64,000 nt of DNA. Origin: Chamaecrista fasciculata (Eukaryota; Streptophyta; Magnoliopsida; Fabales; Fabaceae). Where the stretch lies: the NCBI GenBank assembly GCA_003254925.1, contig QANZ01019661.1:99953-163952 (forward strand), written 5' to 3'. The position numbers and the translations under genes are program-made. The notes beneath the pieces are model-generated. The model searched no databases. It was given only the letters and a program-made list of their open reading frames with translations, and was not told where the DNA came from. The first letter of the stretch is position 1. Every line of letters starts with the position of its first letter. This document shows, in pieces, positions 49,416-62,000 of this stretch.

Positions 49416-49850
49416 TTAGATATGAAAGTTGTTGATGTCGTCGTTAAGGATCCTGTAATTATACCCAGGAATCTTGGTGTGGGCTACTTCAGAGACAGAA
49501 CATATTCTTGGGAGGAACCTACTTGATGATGATGAGAATCTTCTCTTCTTCTTCTTGTTCCATGTCATGAGCAACACCCAAAAACTAGGTCTACTAGGAG
49601 GCCTTGAATTTGATGAAGAAGTACTAGAAAATTCTGTGTCATACCCAGAAATCTTGTGTGAATGTGATGATGATGATGATGAAATTGAAGAAGAAGAAGA
49701 TGTGTGATGATGAGGATGTTTGTGTGAATTATTACAACAACATCGTCTCTCTAACTCCATCTTGGTGAAGTATTCAATCTCCTTCCTCAACAAAGATCCC
49801 ACTGTGCCTCTTGTGCCTATGGCCATTGGATTTGGAGGAGGAGCACCCAT
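49416..49850 (-). CDS. Small Ser/His-rich protein of unknown function
   Basis: Intronless 144-residue frame. It starts MGAPPPNPMAIGTRGTVGSL followed by a short RKEIEYFTKMELER segment, then a Cys-Cys-Cys and His/Ser-rich low-complexity middle (about 38-80) and a basic KKKKRRF stretch. The opening block looks conserved rather than random, and I recall similar short plant proteins without a known function. A TATA tract lies at 49908-49920, about 58-70 bases upstream of the ATG, which supports a real promoter. There is no signal peptide or membrane segment. The low-complexity middle makes the opposite strand open too, so coding strand rests on the N-terminal block and the TATA box. Confidence 0.65.
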   Translation of the reverse strand: MGAPPPNPMAIGTRGTVGSLLRKEIEYFTKMELERRCCCNNSHKHPHHHTSSSSSISSSSSSHSHKISGYDTEFSSTSSSNSRPPSRPSFWVLLMTWNKKKKRRFSSSSSRFLPRICSVSEVAHTKIPGYNYRILNDDINNFHI

Positions 49851-49907
49851 ATTATTTCTATTACTAATTTACTATACTATCTCTCTCACTTTTGGTGCTT
49901 TCTTTCT

Positions 49908-49920
49908 TATATATATATAG
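49908..49920 (-). promoter_or_regulatory. TATA box of the small unknown gene
   Basis: An AT-alternating tract reading CTATATATATATAAG on the minus strand, 58-70 bases before the start codon at 49850. The spacing suits a plant TATA box. Confidence 0.5.
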
Positions 49921-49929
49921 TGCTTTATT

Positions 49930-50271
49930 ATTGGACTAAAACTCTATATTGGTCCCTCACTTGTACCCTTTTTTTAAGTTTGGTCCCTTTTAAATTTCTC
50001 TTCTCAATTTAGTCTCTCATAATTTTGTTTGTTATCAATGTTAGTCCTTTTATCAAAGTTTTAACTAAATCAATGATGTAAAAAAAATTAATTGAAGATG
50101 AAACACAGTTGGTTGGTAATACAACGTGTTAATTGGTATATAAACCCATTTTTTTTGTTATTAAAGTTGGTCATGTAAATTATTTTTGACATTTTTAAGA
50201 TTTTATATAAAATTTATAGATTTTGTGCAAATTTAATTTGATAACAAAATAATTTGTGAGGGTTTGAATTG
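49930..50271. repeat. GGTCCCT-type repeat arm next to the sequence gap
   Basis: TATTGGTCCCTCACTTGTAC, GTTTGGTCCCTTTTAAATTT and TTTAGTCTCTCATAATTTTG look like one arm of a fold-back repeat. The facing arm would fall in or beyond the N gap. Confidence 0.45.
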
Positions 50272-50454
50272 NNNNNNNNNNNNNNNNNNNNNNNNNNNNN
50301 NNNNNNNNNNNNNNNNNNNNNNNNNNNNNNNNNNNNNNNNNNNNNNNNNNNNNNNNNNNNNNNNNNNNNNNNNNNNNNNNNNNNNNNNNNNNNNNNNNNN
50401 NNNNNNNNNNNNNNNNNNNNNNNNNNNNNNNNNNNNNNNNNNNNNNNNNNNNNN
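50272..50454. other. Assembly gap of 183 Ns
   Basis: The sequence is unknown here. Single Ns also occur at 31648, 51638, 52141 and 55760. Frames that run through the gap are meaningless. Confidence 1.
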
Positions 50455-52190
50455 AGAGAGATGCATGAGGATGATCATCACATTAAATTCCCCCAGTTTC
50501 TGCAATGAAACCTCGTTTACTTCACTTTATCTTCCCTTTTGACTTTATCAGGCCATACAGTGGGTTGCTTATTTTACACACCATTGTAATTTGAGTATTT
50601 GATGAATTCATCATAGTGAATAGTTCATATATATAATACAATACATTCGGACACTGTATTTATAATCAAATTATTTGGAAAAAATATCAAAATAAATATG
50701 TTTAAAATTTTTCTAATATTACATAATTAGATATTTCAAATATATATCACCAAGTATATATGTAGATAAACTGATTGAGAGTTGATTAACTTAACTAATG
50801 ATTTCGAATATGAGATTTCAAAATACAATTGTGTTAAATAATTAGAAAAAAAAAATTAGTCAATAAAACTTGATCCAAGTGTATATATATATAGAGAACT
50901 GAAATAATTTTGTAATTAATATACCGACAAATTTTTAAATATCTGCAAGCACTCGATCAGCTTTTTTTTCATTTTAATTTGTTTTACTTTTATACCTATG
51001 TTGGGTCAAAGTTAGTCTCCACCTTTCATGCCTTGGCTAAAGGAGAGGTGGTCTTTTCTTGTCTGGGGTTGGGTGCTTTTTGGGTATGGGGTCCTATATT
51101 TTCTTTCTTGTTCATATCTCTAGTATGATTGTTTTACTTTAAATTATTGTCATTTCTTAAATTTTGAAAGTGGTATAGAGATAGATGATGCATTATTTTG
51201 CATGAAGACCGACTTTACCGAGTCTTATGTCGGTCATATAGAACACCAACACATAGAAAAAGGGCTGAAGGAACCATGCACATTTCTCTTTGAGCCTAGT
51301 GACTGAAATCATGTTGATGAGGTGGTAATTGAATAGGATACACAGATTAAAGCCAGGGAAAAAACAATAGTTGTAGCACATTTAAGTTACAATGATTCAA
51401 TAAAACAGGGGAAATATAGAAGATATTGAAGTTGTTCTCTTCTCTCTCTCTCTCTTAAGATATTGAGGTTCTAGTTCTATATATTGAATTACTTCATTGA
51501 GGTTAGCCAACAAATATTGAACTACAAAATTATGTGGAAAAGGATAATAATATTCTGTGTTGTACAAATATTCTTAATTTCTTACTATTATCTCATCTCA
51601 ACTAAAATAAATTTCTTTTGTTACTTTGACTTCCTTCNGGTTCATATATGCATAGTTCAAATTTATTACTTTGACTTCCTTCATTTATACCTGGCACAAA
51701 CAAAAGATAATATGTCTTGTTTTGAATCCTTCACCTAGTGTTTCTTCTCATGACCTTTCTTTTGACTTTTTTAATGAGTTTTAATTCGATATAATAATTA
51801 TTTTAAAGAACTTGACTCCAATTATTAGATTCAATGTTGTCAAAACTGAACCAGACAAAGATTCGGACTAGTGTTCGGTTCACGGTCTGATTGGTCGAAT
51901 CGGTCGAACCATTGGTCGAACCGGATGATGCAATAAATAATTATTATTAATATATTAAATATAAATCCTCTATAATGATACAAATAATTATTTTTAATAT
52001 AATTAGTAATTTATTTTATTCTAAATATTAAAAGAAAAAATGAAAAAGAAGGATAAAAGATGAATGAGGGCCTCCACTTTGCCTTCTTATAATTTTTAAT
52101 CACTTTTTTTAATTTAAAAAAAAATTTGGGTGAACCACCGNAAGATGAAGAGAGTGTTGGGTTTCATCGTTTAATGTTCAAAATATGAAG
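50455..52190. other. AT-rich intergenic stretch
   Basis: No supported gene. A 17-base block TTACTTTGACTTCCTTC occurs twice (51621 and 51665). Around 51855-51930 there are repeated TCGGTCGAACC/GGTCGAACCGG blocks like the ends of plant MITEs. The 62-codon minus frame at 51193 has no recognised similarity. Confidence 0.35.
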
Positions 52191-52220
52191 CTAATATGTA
52201 GTTCAAGCTTCAGCAAAAGC

Positions 52221-52400
52221 ACAGGTACCTAATATGCAACTTTTGAAACCACAAGTACTACTTTTTCCGTAAAAAATTTAACGGAAAATTACACAAATAC
52301 TGCTTCTGTTTAACGGCGAAACACACAGGTACCTAATGTGCAACTTTTGAAACCACACGTCATAAAAGTGAGATTAGGCCAAACCACAGGTACCTTTCCT
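52221..52400 (+). repeat. 33-base direct repeat, GTACCTAAT type
   Basis: The block at 52221-52253 (ACAGGTACCTAATATGCAAC and 13 more bases) recurs at 52325-52357 with one mismatch. A third, shorter copy (CACAGGTACCT) is near 52384. The offset of the full copies is 104 bases. Confidence 0.7.
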
Positions 52401-52574
52401 GTATTTTACCCTTTTTTTTATTAAGATGTTTGTGAGGGACATAGGTAAAAAGTTGTCAAGCTCTCATACCATAATCTGATTCGTACCATCATCTTCTTAA
52501 TCAAGATTGTCAAATTCAAGACTTCAAACAAATTTGAGGAGAAAATTTTAACTTGACATAGCTTAAATTCATTA

Positions 52575-53840
52575 TTATCATAAGATATGTTTGGATTGAG
52601 AATTAAAGAGAAAAATAAAAAGATAGGAGAGAGAGGAGTGAAGAGTCATTTTTCTTTGTTTAGAAAGTTACAAATTAGAAGAAAAGATGTTGAGGGATTA
52701 GTTTTTAACCCCTCATTCTTCTTCTTTTTTGATAAATTCTAAATATCTTAAGTTGGAGTATTTTGGAGGAGGTGAAGGAGTTTGGGATTCCAACTATCCA
52801 AACAAGCCCTATCTATTCCATACATAACCAGTAACTATACATCAAATAATATAAAATTGAACAAAAATATCATCCAAATATACACCAAAAATTCCATAAT
52901 ATTATAAAAATTGAATAACATAACTACAAAACTTGGGATTTGTTTGGCAATTAGGAGGGGAAAAGAAGATTAAATTTCTAAAACCCTTTCTCTTGTTTGG
53001 ATCCTTCAAAATATTCTAATGTGGAGTTTTTTTGAATTTGTGAAGGGAAGAGGATAATCTCCTCTTCCAATTTTCAATTTTTCAAACAAATCTCAATTCT
53101 CTCCCCCCTTCCTTTTATTTTCTTCATTAATCTCTAATCCAAACATACGAGCGAAGAGGAGAGGATTGGCATATTCTTTTCTTGTTTGAGAAACTTTAAA
53201 ATGCCCTCAACCTCATCTATTCCTTACAAATTTCATATACCCCAAATAAGAGTATTTTTGAGAAGCCAACAATGTGAGAACAAGGGGAGGACATGTGGAA
53301 GATTAACCTTCCCTTCCCCTCCCTTCCCTTGAGTTTGTTTGGCAATTAGGAAGAATGGGAGGGGGAGATTGAATGGGAAGAAAAGGTTAACTTTTAATAT
53401 CACATTCCCTTGTTTGGGTGTTGATATCTCATCTAAAATACTTCAATTTGAAGTATCTTAAATTTATGAAGGGAGATGATGGAAGATTAAATATTAATCC
53501 TCCATTGTCTTCTCCTTCATTTCTCTACTTCCCAAACAAAGGTAAGAGGTCTCAACTCTCTCCCACTTCCTCTCCTTCTCCTTAATCCCCAATTATGTTT
53601 GGCAACTAAAAGAGGGAAGGAGGAGAAGAGAAAAGAGGAAAATGGAAAGTTAACATTTCACATGTCTTACCCTTATTTGAATGAATGTTAGTGGCTCATC
53701 CAACGTATTTGGAATTAATAAAGAAGGGAGGAGAGTGAGGGATTAAAAGTTAATCCCTCATTATCTTTCCCCTCAATTAACAATTCTCCAAATAAGGGAT
53801 GTTTCAATCCTCTTTTCTTTAATTCCCAATCCGAACATAT
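52575..53840. repeat. Cluster of GTTTGG-ended fold-back repeats
   Basis: Four to five related units of about 230-270 bases follow one another. They start near 52586 (TATGTTTGGATTGAG), 52927 (TTTGTTTGGCAATTAGGAGG), 53334 (TTTGTTTGGCAATTAGGAAG) and 53595 (TATGTTTGGCAACTAAAAGA). Each runs from purine-rich (GAGGGG, GGAAGG) to pyrimidine-rich sequence and ends near CCAATCCGAACATA or CTAATCCAAACATA. A separate copy is in TOM1 intron 3. Internal borders are approximate. Confidence 0.6.
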
Positions 53841-54384
53841 TAATGAACAAAGAAAGTATTTCTTCAATAGGAAGACTTGTTGGAGAAGAGAAAAGATAGA
53901 AAAGAAAATGAGAACTTGAAAGTTGAAGAAAATATTAGAGCTACTACGATGAACTCACTCACTAGCTAATAAACTTGTGAGTTTACAAGTTTATCTTAAA
54001 TCAATACGTTTTTATAAAATCCGAGTTTGACAACAAATTAACATGAATTAGCTATGTATAAACAGGGAGTGGATCATCTCCCTTTAACTCTCTCTCCCTT
54101 TCTCTCCCTTTCATTCAATATCCACCATTTAACTCATCCAATAGATAACACAAGTCTCCCCCAAATTAAATGCAATCTAGACTTTCCAATTTTTTCAACT
54201 CTTCGGAACAACAGATGTGTTGGCCAATTAAATTATTGGAAGAAATTAATCAAAAGATAAAAATTACCAAAGTGTAAAATATTGAGGGCAAAATTGATAA
54301 CAAAAAAACATTGAGCATGAAATTGAGAGTTGATTCAAAGTTTGGGGGCGAAAATGGTGTTTTTGCCTAAAATATTCAATCAAA
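53841..54384. other. Stretch between repeat cluster and nested MITE
   Basis: No supported gene. The 68-codon plus frame at 54054 has no recognised similarity. GCAAAATTGATAAC..AAATTGAGAGTTGA near 54290-54330 looks like one arm of another worn fold-back repeat. Confidence 0.35.
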
Positions 54385-55288
54385 TACTCATTTGGTCCTA
54401 AAATTCTATTTTGGTCCTCAAACTTTCACATTTGTTTTGTTTTGGTCACCAAAAATGTGATTTCACATGTTTTTTTACTTTATGCCGTTATTTCTAACAT
54501 GAGTAGTTAAATTGAATCATTTCTCTCTCATATGTGTCATAATAAGTGAGTTGGCAAAGAGAGTGAAAATTTTCATTCTTATACACAAATTCAAGATAAA
54601 TATATAGTTAATTTTTATCTTGAATTTGTGATTTAAAATAATGAATTTTTTTTTCTTTTTGACAATTCACTTATCATGATACATATAAAAGATAGGGTAA
54701 ATTACACTTTGGTACCCTGTAGTTTGATCCTATTTCACTTTGGTACCCTATGGTTTGAAACTTGACACTTTGGTACCTTGTGATATTCTCTATTAACACT
54801 TTGGTACCCTTTGGAGCTATTTTGTAATTTTAACCATAACAAATTTTGCAAAAATTATATATTGACCCCAAAATATTTTTAAAGTTTTCATTTTAGTCCC
54901 TAGATAATATGCATCTAGGGACCTATTTGTTATTTTTTGAAAATTTTTGGGGTCAATATGTAATTTTTGCAAAATTTGTTATAGTTAAAATTACAAAATA
55001 ACTCCAAATGGTACCAAAGTGTTAATAGAGAATACCACAGGGTACCAAAGTGAAATAGGATCAAACCACAGGGTACCAAAGTATAATTTACTCTAAAAGA
55101 TAAATGATCCATTTCAAATGTTTAAGTTATAAATAACGATAGAGACCCGACAAAATCATGTTTTGAGAACTAAAACGAAACAAATATAAAAGTTCAAAGA
55201 TCAAAATGAATTAAAAAACAGTTTTAGAATCAAAATGAAATTTATCTATAGTTTGAGGACTAAAATGATATTTTAACCTAAAGTATTC
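54385..55288. mobile_element. Outer fold-back element split by a MITE
   Basis: The left arm (TACTCATTTGGTCC, TTTTGGTCCTCAAACTTTCA) is the reverse of the right arm (AGTTTGAGGACTAAAATGAT, CTAAAGTATT). The two arms are separated by the complete element at 54695-55093, which inserted into the middle. Borders are approximate. Confidence 0.6.
54695..55093. mobile_element. MITE of the GTACCAAAGTG family, 9-base TSD
   Basis: The ends read G(G/A)GTAAATTA(C/T)ACTTTGGTACCC on both arms and the whole arms stay complementary for at least 60 bases. Flanks are perfect TAAAAGATA copies at 54686-54694 and 55094-55102. The 9-base duplication points to a Mutator-like MITE. It lies inside an older fold-back element. 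Confidence 0.87.
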
Positions 55289-55339
55289 CTATATTTTGTA
55301 CCCATAAGCTGTTATGCTGTTATGCAAATATTGTTGGAA

Positions 55340-55760
55340 CATGTCACGAGGTGCCGCTTTTTCTGACCCTCTTGTCAAAACAGATTTGGAGAGTGGTAAG
55401 TAAACTTGAATCTTTGTCTTCACAGTGGGTGCTGCATAAATATGTTAAGAAAGATTCAGATTTGGAATTCAAGAAGTCTACACTGGAGTCAGTCTGTTGG
55501 AAGAGTATGCGGCGGAATGACAACTTGATCAGAGATCACTTGAGATGGCAGGTGGGCAATGGTCATAACATTGATATAGCTAGCAGATTTTGGACTCGTC
55601 CTGCAAATGTTGACAGAGGCAGGATACGAGTAGCTGATTTGCTTAATGAAAGAGGAGATGCTTGGGATAGATCCAGAGTTCTAAATGTATACAGTGATGC
55701 AGAAGCTCGATCAGTATTTTCTACCTTCATCCCTGCTGCTATTAATGAGGATAGGTTGGN
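55340..55760 (+). pseudogene. LINE ORF2 C-terminal fragment
   Basis: The frame beginning LLSKQIWRVV and continuing with VCWKSMRRNDNLIRDHLRWQ, VGNGHNIDIASRFWTRP and a later VADLLNERGDAWD is the region after the reverse-transcriptase domain in plant L1-type LINEs. No reverse transcriptase, endonuclease or RNase H part is present. A frame shift is likely near 55395. It ends by 55760, where an N occurs. It is a dead remnant. Confidence 0.7.
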
Positions 55761-56021
55761 TTTTTCCTTTGTACATATTATGACAGAAAATCTTAAAACT
55801 AACCACCTAAAAATTGTAGGCTTTCTTCCCAAAAGAAAAAAAGGGACTACTTTAAATTTCTATTTTATAAATCAATAAACAGAAAATACACAGCCTCAAA
55901 ATTGGATATCTAGAAACATATTCTCTCTGTGATTCCTATCTTTCCTCTCTCTCTTGTTCTTGTTTTCTTTTTCCTTCTTTTTTTTCTTTATTTTTGGTAT
56001 AAAGATTAAGTGAACAGACTA
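55761..56021. other. Short intergenic stretch at the pPLA-I 3' side
   Basis: Pyrimidine-rich on the plus strand near 55920-55995. It probably contains the pPLA-I 3' UTR. No gene is seen. Confidence 0.35.
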
Positions 56022-59000
56022 TTATTGTATGCTGGGAAGATGGCACACATACCCCAATCTTCGATGTGAGGCAAGAGCATTTTGCAAAGCAACGTTGGCG
56101 CTAGCACCTTCCCGGTACAAGGAATCATAGAACTGACACAAAAATTGTGACAGTTCTTCCTCATCATCATCCCAAAAACACAAATTACGATCCAAGGTTT
56201 TCTCGGCATCCATGTCTTCCCAATCACTTACTGGACTGGTAGGTTCTGCCTCATCTTCTGCTTCATCCTCTCCAATCTCAAACTTTCCATTTTCCAATAC
56301 ATTCAACTCAGACCACGAACCATCAAACGATGTCAACTGAGACTCCGTGGGTTCACTCGAGGGACATATAACAGCTTTGGCACCATTGTCTAGAAAGGCC
56401 TTAATGAGAGCTGGCGTGGGACCACAAGTCCCCGAGCAGACTATGATCCTGTCTCTCCAAGCTCCAACCTAGGTTAATCAAGAACATCAATAAAAAGAAT
56501 GAACAGGAATGAGATCAAATTTTACATGCATAGGACACAGGATGTAAGATTCAAACAACTTGCTAAAAATACAGATACTAAGATAGATATGAGACTTGGC
56601 ATGTTATATAAAAATGGATGTACTATTTTGGAGCAATTTGAGGTGTCATGTCATATGTTATACAAGTGTTAGACCCAACACAACTTTATTTTTTATTTTT
56701 TTTGTATAAACCAACGGTATCCACCGTCGGGAACAGTGACTAATCCCTCTGCTGCGGGTCCTCCACTTAAGGGTAAACGGCTGGCCACAGAACACAGGGG
56801 AAATTGTAGTATACAAAATCTTCTCTGGTTTTTATGAACACCACAGGGGAAAGCATAGTTCTTAATGACATTGAAAACCTCCAAACTGAATGGAAGTATT
56901 GTTATTGCTTTTTTCAATTGAAGGATCATTTTTCTCTTAATTAGATATACAACATCAATATTTCCCCCTAAACCTGTAAAGCTTTGCAAAGAAAAAAGAA
57001 TTCAATTCATAAATACCATCCCCCATATCTACACCAAGATAGGGCATCATTGTAGGCAAGCAAGTCAAATAATCCCTCAAGAAAGAATGAAGTCAGCAAA
57101 GAAAACTCAAGCCATAAATTAGTGAGCCTGGAACAATAATCTTAGGAGGACATTCTTCCAATACTTTTGACATACATACAAGAAGTCACTCCCAAGTAAT
57201 TTATATATTATACCTCATTTGAAATTTTCATATCATCAGACCAGATAATGGAACTAAAAACTGGATAAACAAAAGAAATATGAATAATTGTTTTAGAAAA
57301 GCTCCATAATATTTACAAATATATGGAAGTTATATGAATCACATGGGAGCAAAGCATATACCATAAATCGAACATCATCAGGTGTTATGTGCATAGATGG
57401 TACTGTCCTCCGAAACATATATGACCCGATTTCTTCATCATCTTCCATAACCTTAAAAAGAAAATAAAATGAGTCAACTTCACATTAGTGTAGAAATTTG
57501 ATTAGAAAAAGGTTGGAAAGCTTAAGGGAATTGAGGCATACTATGGTTTGACGACCTAGATAACGGTGGAATATGCCTCCAATTTGGAAGTGAGGTTTGA
57601 AAGCAACTAGATCAGAAACAGTAGAGATATCAGCAAGTAGAGATGCACCCTTTCTGCGATGGCTCCTCATTGTTGACAATAAACTGTATTTAACACTATG
57701 GAGAAATTTCTCGGCAAGCTCTCCAGGTTCAGCCACCACAAATACATCATTGTGCCAACTAAATAAATAGCCAACAATGTCATGCCTCCATCCATATACA
57801 GAATAAGAACAGGGGCCAATAAAAATAAATCAAGAATATATAGGAGCACTACCTTGTAATCAAGCCTTCTAAGTCATTCTGAAGAGCTAAATGTATAACA
57901 CCCACTTGTGGTGAGTTCTGCAATTTCTCATGCAGCGTTCTGACCGGTAGAGAGAGCTGTCTTATTCCTCGAGGAGACATTGGAGGTGAAGAAAGTGTCT
58001 TTCCCAGTTGACCATCTAACGATAAAGGTGGGACTAGATCAATTCGTCCAATCCTCTGACCAATATCAGGACTATATAAATGTGGACTTGATGGAAAGCT
58101 TCCGGTAAACAGAGGTGATGCAAATGGTGTTTGCGATGTTGGCCCTTGGGTCATCTTCGAATTCCCAGACAAACCCTGCATAAGGGATAATCGTATCGCA
58201 TTCCTAGCACAAAATGATTCAAGTGCCCGGGCATGGTGCATCACTCTTCCAGAATCTGGACTTTGTGAAGCTTCAACAAGTAGTACATTTCGTCTCCACC
58301 CTAAAGTAGGGCCATTAGCACCTGTAAAGGAGAAAAGAAAAGATCTCAAGTTTTAAAGACAGCCCACCAGAAGTAAAACATCACAAGCAAATAAACAACT
58401 TATTAACAGAAATACCCTCATTTGAATCTGTTGTCTTCAAATTAGATCTTAGATTTGCTGACCACTTCTCTTCATGCTGGAAAGGCAAAAGCAATCTCTC
58501 ACAGACATTTTCAAATTCCTGATGATTCTTTTGAACATATTCGTCAACTGCAGCTTCCAGCTTCTGCCAAACAGTTGGGTCTGTCTCATCTAGTTCCATA
58601 TCACAACGCTCATCAACTGCAAGGCAAACCACAGAGAACACTAGTTAAGAATTGAAGTCCTTTCCAAGAATAGCTAGCTACTCTTTAATCATAATTCCCT
58701 ACAGAATAAGGAAAAGAAAAGAAGTTGAAATTTGAAACAGAAAATTGTTTAAACAGTATTCAATTAGAATTATTACATAAAAAAGAAAGTCTTTTCATTC
58801 TGACACTCTTAAACTCCCATTATACCTGGATTAAAACGAAAATACTGTATCTGTGGAACCATAGGTAGCAATGCGCTTAAGGCTTCCTCTACCCTATCAA
58901 CAGAGCACGCACTCTCAATCAGCACCTGCCCTGTATCTAGATACCGCCAACCACCTTTTCGCAACTACAACAGTATATAAATGTATAATATTAAATTGTA

Positions 59001-62000
59001 GAGCAATTTAAGAGCCTCCTTAGCCAACAACACATCCTGAAATCAAATTACTGGTTCACTTATAATTAATTTCACATATTGACAAAACTATAGAAGGAGG
59101 TATGGTGCAAAATGTTAGAGACCTTTGATTTTTTCTCCAAAAACAAAATAGATGGTGACTGCTTTCAGGATGATTATGTCCAAATGAAAAAAGAAAAAGA
59201 AAATCTTAATTTGAAATTCCTTTGCAGAATTTACACAGAGGAAAAATTACCTTTGTTCGAATAGAACCACACCCTATTGATACTAAACAGTCAATTTGTG
59301 TGTCAGGCCACAGAAGTTGTGCTTCTCTTATGGCAAAAATTGTGGGATTGTTTGCCACTATTGCACCATCTTGCCAGCGGTGGACATCTTAAGAATATAG
59401 CAGGATGGAAAGACATACACAAAAAAATGTCAGAGAAAGAAAACAAATTAAAACTGAAATACAAGACTCTCAATGGCAACAACTGCAGAGCAAAAATCAG
59501 TACCATCCGAGAAATCGTCAAGATAATAAGGAGCAGCAGAGGAGGCTCTGATAGCCTGCCACACTTGGTGCTTACAACTTCCAATAAAAGCACTGCGCTT
59601 GTAGCCTAATTGAGCACATGTTGTAGGTGATCCTATTACACTGATCCCTGAACTTTCTGCAGTTGCAATAGGCACCTCTGGCGTCCCAGCAGGGTACTGC
59701 TTTTAATAAGGCAAATCAGAGTGAGAGAGAATATGGTTGCCAAAAAAAAAATACAATAACAACAATAAAGAAGACTTCACAAGTTACAATCATTATTCTT
59801 TTATTTTGGGGGGCTCCAAGGAGATTTTGAATTCACTCAACATTATACATATATATACCAAGAAGAAACTAGGTCTCACACCTGATAGTTGCGGAATATG
59901 AAAGGCTGTGCTGGCATCACGCTCACCAATGTAGAGACAACAAAGACTTTAGGAACATTTTTAACAGCAGAATCTATCATTAAATCCCCATCCTCATCAG
60001 CACACATTTCCTTTAACAGCCTCTCAAACTGATCTGCACTGTGCTGCAAGACAATAAGTCATAATATTTCCTTTTAGGACATAGAATTACATAGGTATAG
60101 GTATAGGTATAGCTGTAGAATAGCTACTAGATTACTAGTAGAAGTAGTAGTAGTTATCTATCTAAAAAGAATAATGGGTATTGTAAAGTATCTCATTTCC
60201 TCTCAGAGTTCCTACTACAAGCTTCTGAGGAAAGTAGGAAGAAAAGTAACATTTGTAGGAACAGACCTTTTGAAATAGAACAACATAAAAGAAAAAGGTT
60301 CATACTTTTGATCCATGAACTACAACTCTAAAACTTTGTGATGAAGTCTTATAAAGTTGATCTAACTTCTCTCTCCAAGTTGCAGCTTCATTATCCTTGG
60401 GCACGGGTTCAGCAAAAACAAGCTTCCCTGATCCAAAAATCCAGATATTATCAACATTTTCCAGGAAAATAAGCAGTTTGCCAAAATTAAAAATAAAACA
60501 AAATACTATAGTAAATGCAATCCCTAGGAAGCACTGTTACCTAGATTTTTGTATATATCTTCACATTCTTCCAAAGTCATTAACTTGATTCCAAGGGCAA
60601 CAGCTAGCATTCCACCCGTTGACGTGCCACATATTAAATCAAACAGCTCATGTATTCGCTTTCCAGTTCCTTTTTCAATCTCCTTTAGAATTTGTACAGT
60701 TGCTAGACCTTTCATTCCCCCTCCATCCATTGAGAGTATTCGAAGTCCTTGCTTAGCCACTTGTCTCCCTTTTATTGCACGGCGAAGGTTTTCATTTTCT
60801 CCTGCAAAATCACAGAATAAAGAAACTTGTTCAGTAATCAAGGTTTTTTTTCTTAGCCAAAATGTTCATTAATCAGGTTAAAGTTAACATATGATGATGA
60901 TGATGATGATGATGATGATAATAACTAACAGCAAATAATTGAAGCAGAAAATAGAGAAAAGATAATTCATATCCAGAAACCGACCAAGAATTGCCAAAGC
61001 ACGAGCTGCAGCTTTATTCACACGTGGATCAGATGCAACGGTCAAACGTAAGAGAAGTTCTCGCAAACTTTCAGAAGTAACAAGAATGCGACGATTCTCC
61101 AGGCAGAAGGCCAAATTCCCAACAGCCAATAGAGCTAGTCTTTGCACCTATAAATTATAGAAAGAGAATCCTCAAATATAGGCCCATGCAACACAAAGAA
61201 AGCAATCAAATCAAATAAACTACATAAAAAGAAGACAAACCAACTTGCCTCTGGATCTGTCTGGGCACACAACAATTTTAATGATTTCAGTACATCTTTG
61301 GTTAACATCTTCTCAGCCACAGCATCAGATGTAAAGGCCAACTTCACCACAACTTGCAATACAGACATGACCTCTTCCCGACCCGTAGATTTGAGAACTG
61401 ACTCTATAGGTTGCATGACATCAGCTTTTATCAGTTGCAGTGCAACAGAAATATCTGAGGCAAGAGCAGAAAGAGCAGAGCAAGCTTGCTCAACCACATG
61501 CCGGTTGTCACTACTTATCATACTTATAAGCTGCCGCACTGCATTCTCATCTTTACCAACAACCACTCTATTTCCTTCGTCTTGCATTATCTTTGCAAGT
61601 GCAGAGGCAAGTAAAGGATGATGACAGGATGAAAAGCGGAATATAAGAGAGAAGAAGGCACTTAGCTTATGCCTAGATGCGAAATAAGAATTATTTTCCA
61701 TCTGCCATTACCAGAAAAAATAAATTTCACTGATTTAATGGGCCCAAAGCAAACGCCAATTCATACTCATGTTATTTTGTTATACACTACCTCTATTTGC
61801 ACATTCACTGATCTTAAGTTTTCATCTGCCACAATCTTAATATTTGCAAGAGAAAGATGGCGAAGTTTGTGAAGGGGTAAAATTTCAGGAAGAAACTCCA
61901 GAGGATTTCCAAATAGCCTAAGGACTTCTAGTTCAGCCATAGCCCTGCCATAAATATGGATAGCATTAAGAACAAAAGAATACATGGAGTCCAAACTACT

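Noticed and set aside
50233..50542. Open frames running through the N gap
   Set aside because: They are built from unknown bases.
51193..51381. A 62-codon minus frame (MCYNYCFFPGFN...)
   Set aside because: No promoter, no recognised similarity and biased hydrophobic composition. Chance is enough to explain it.
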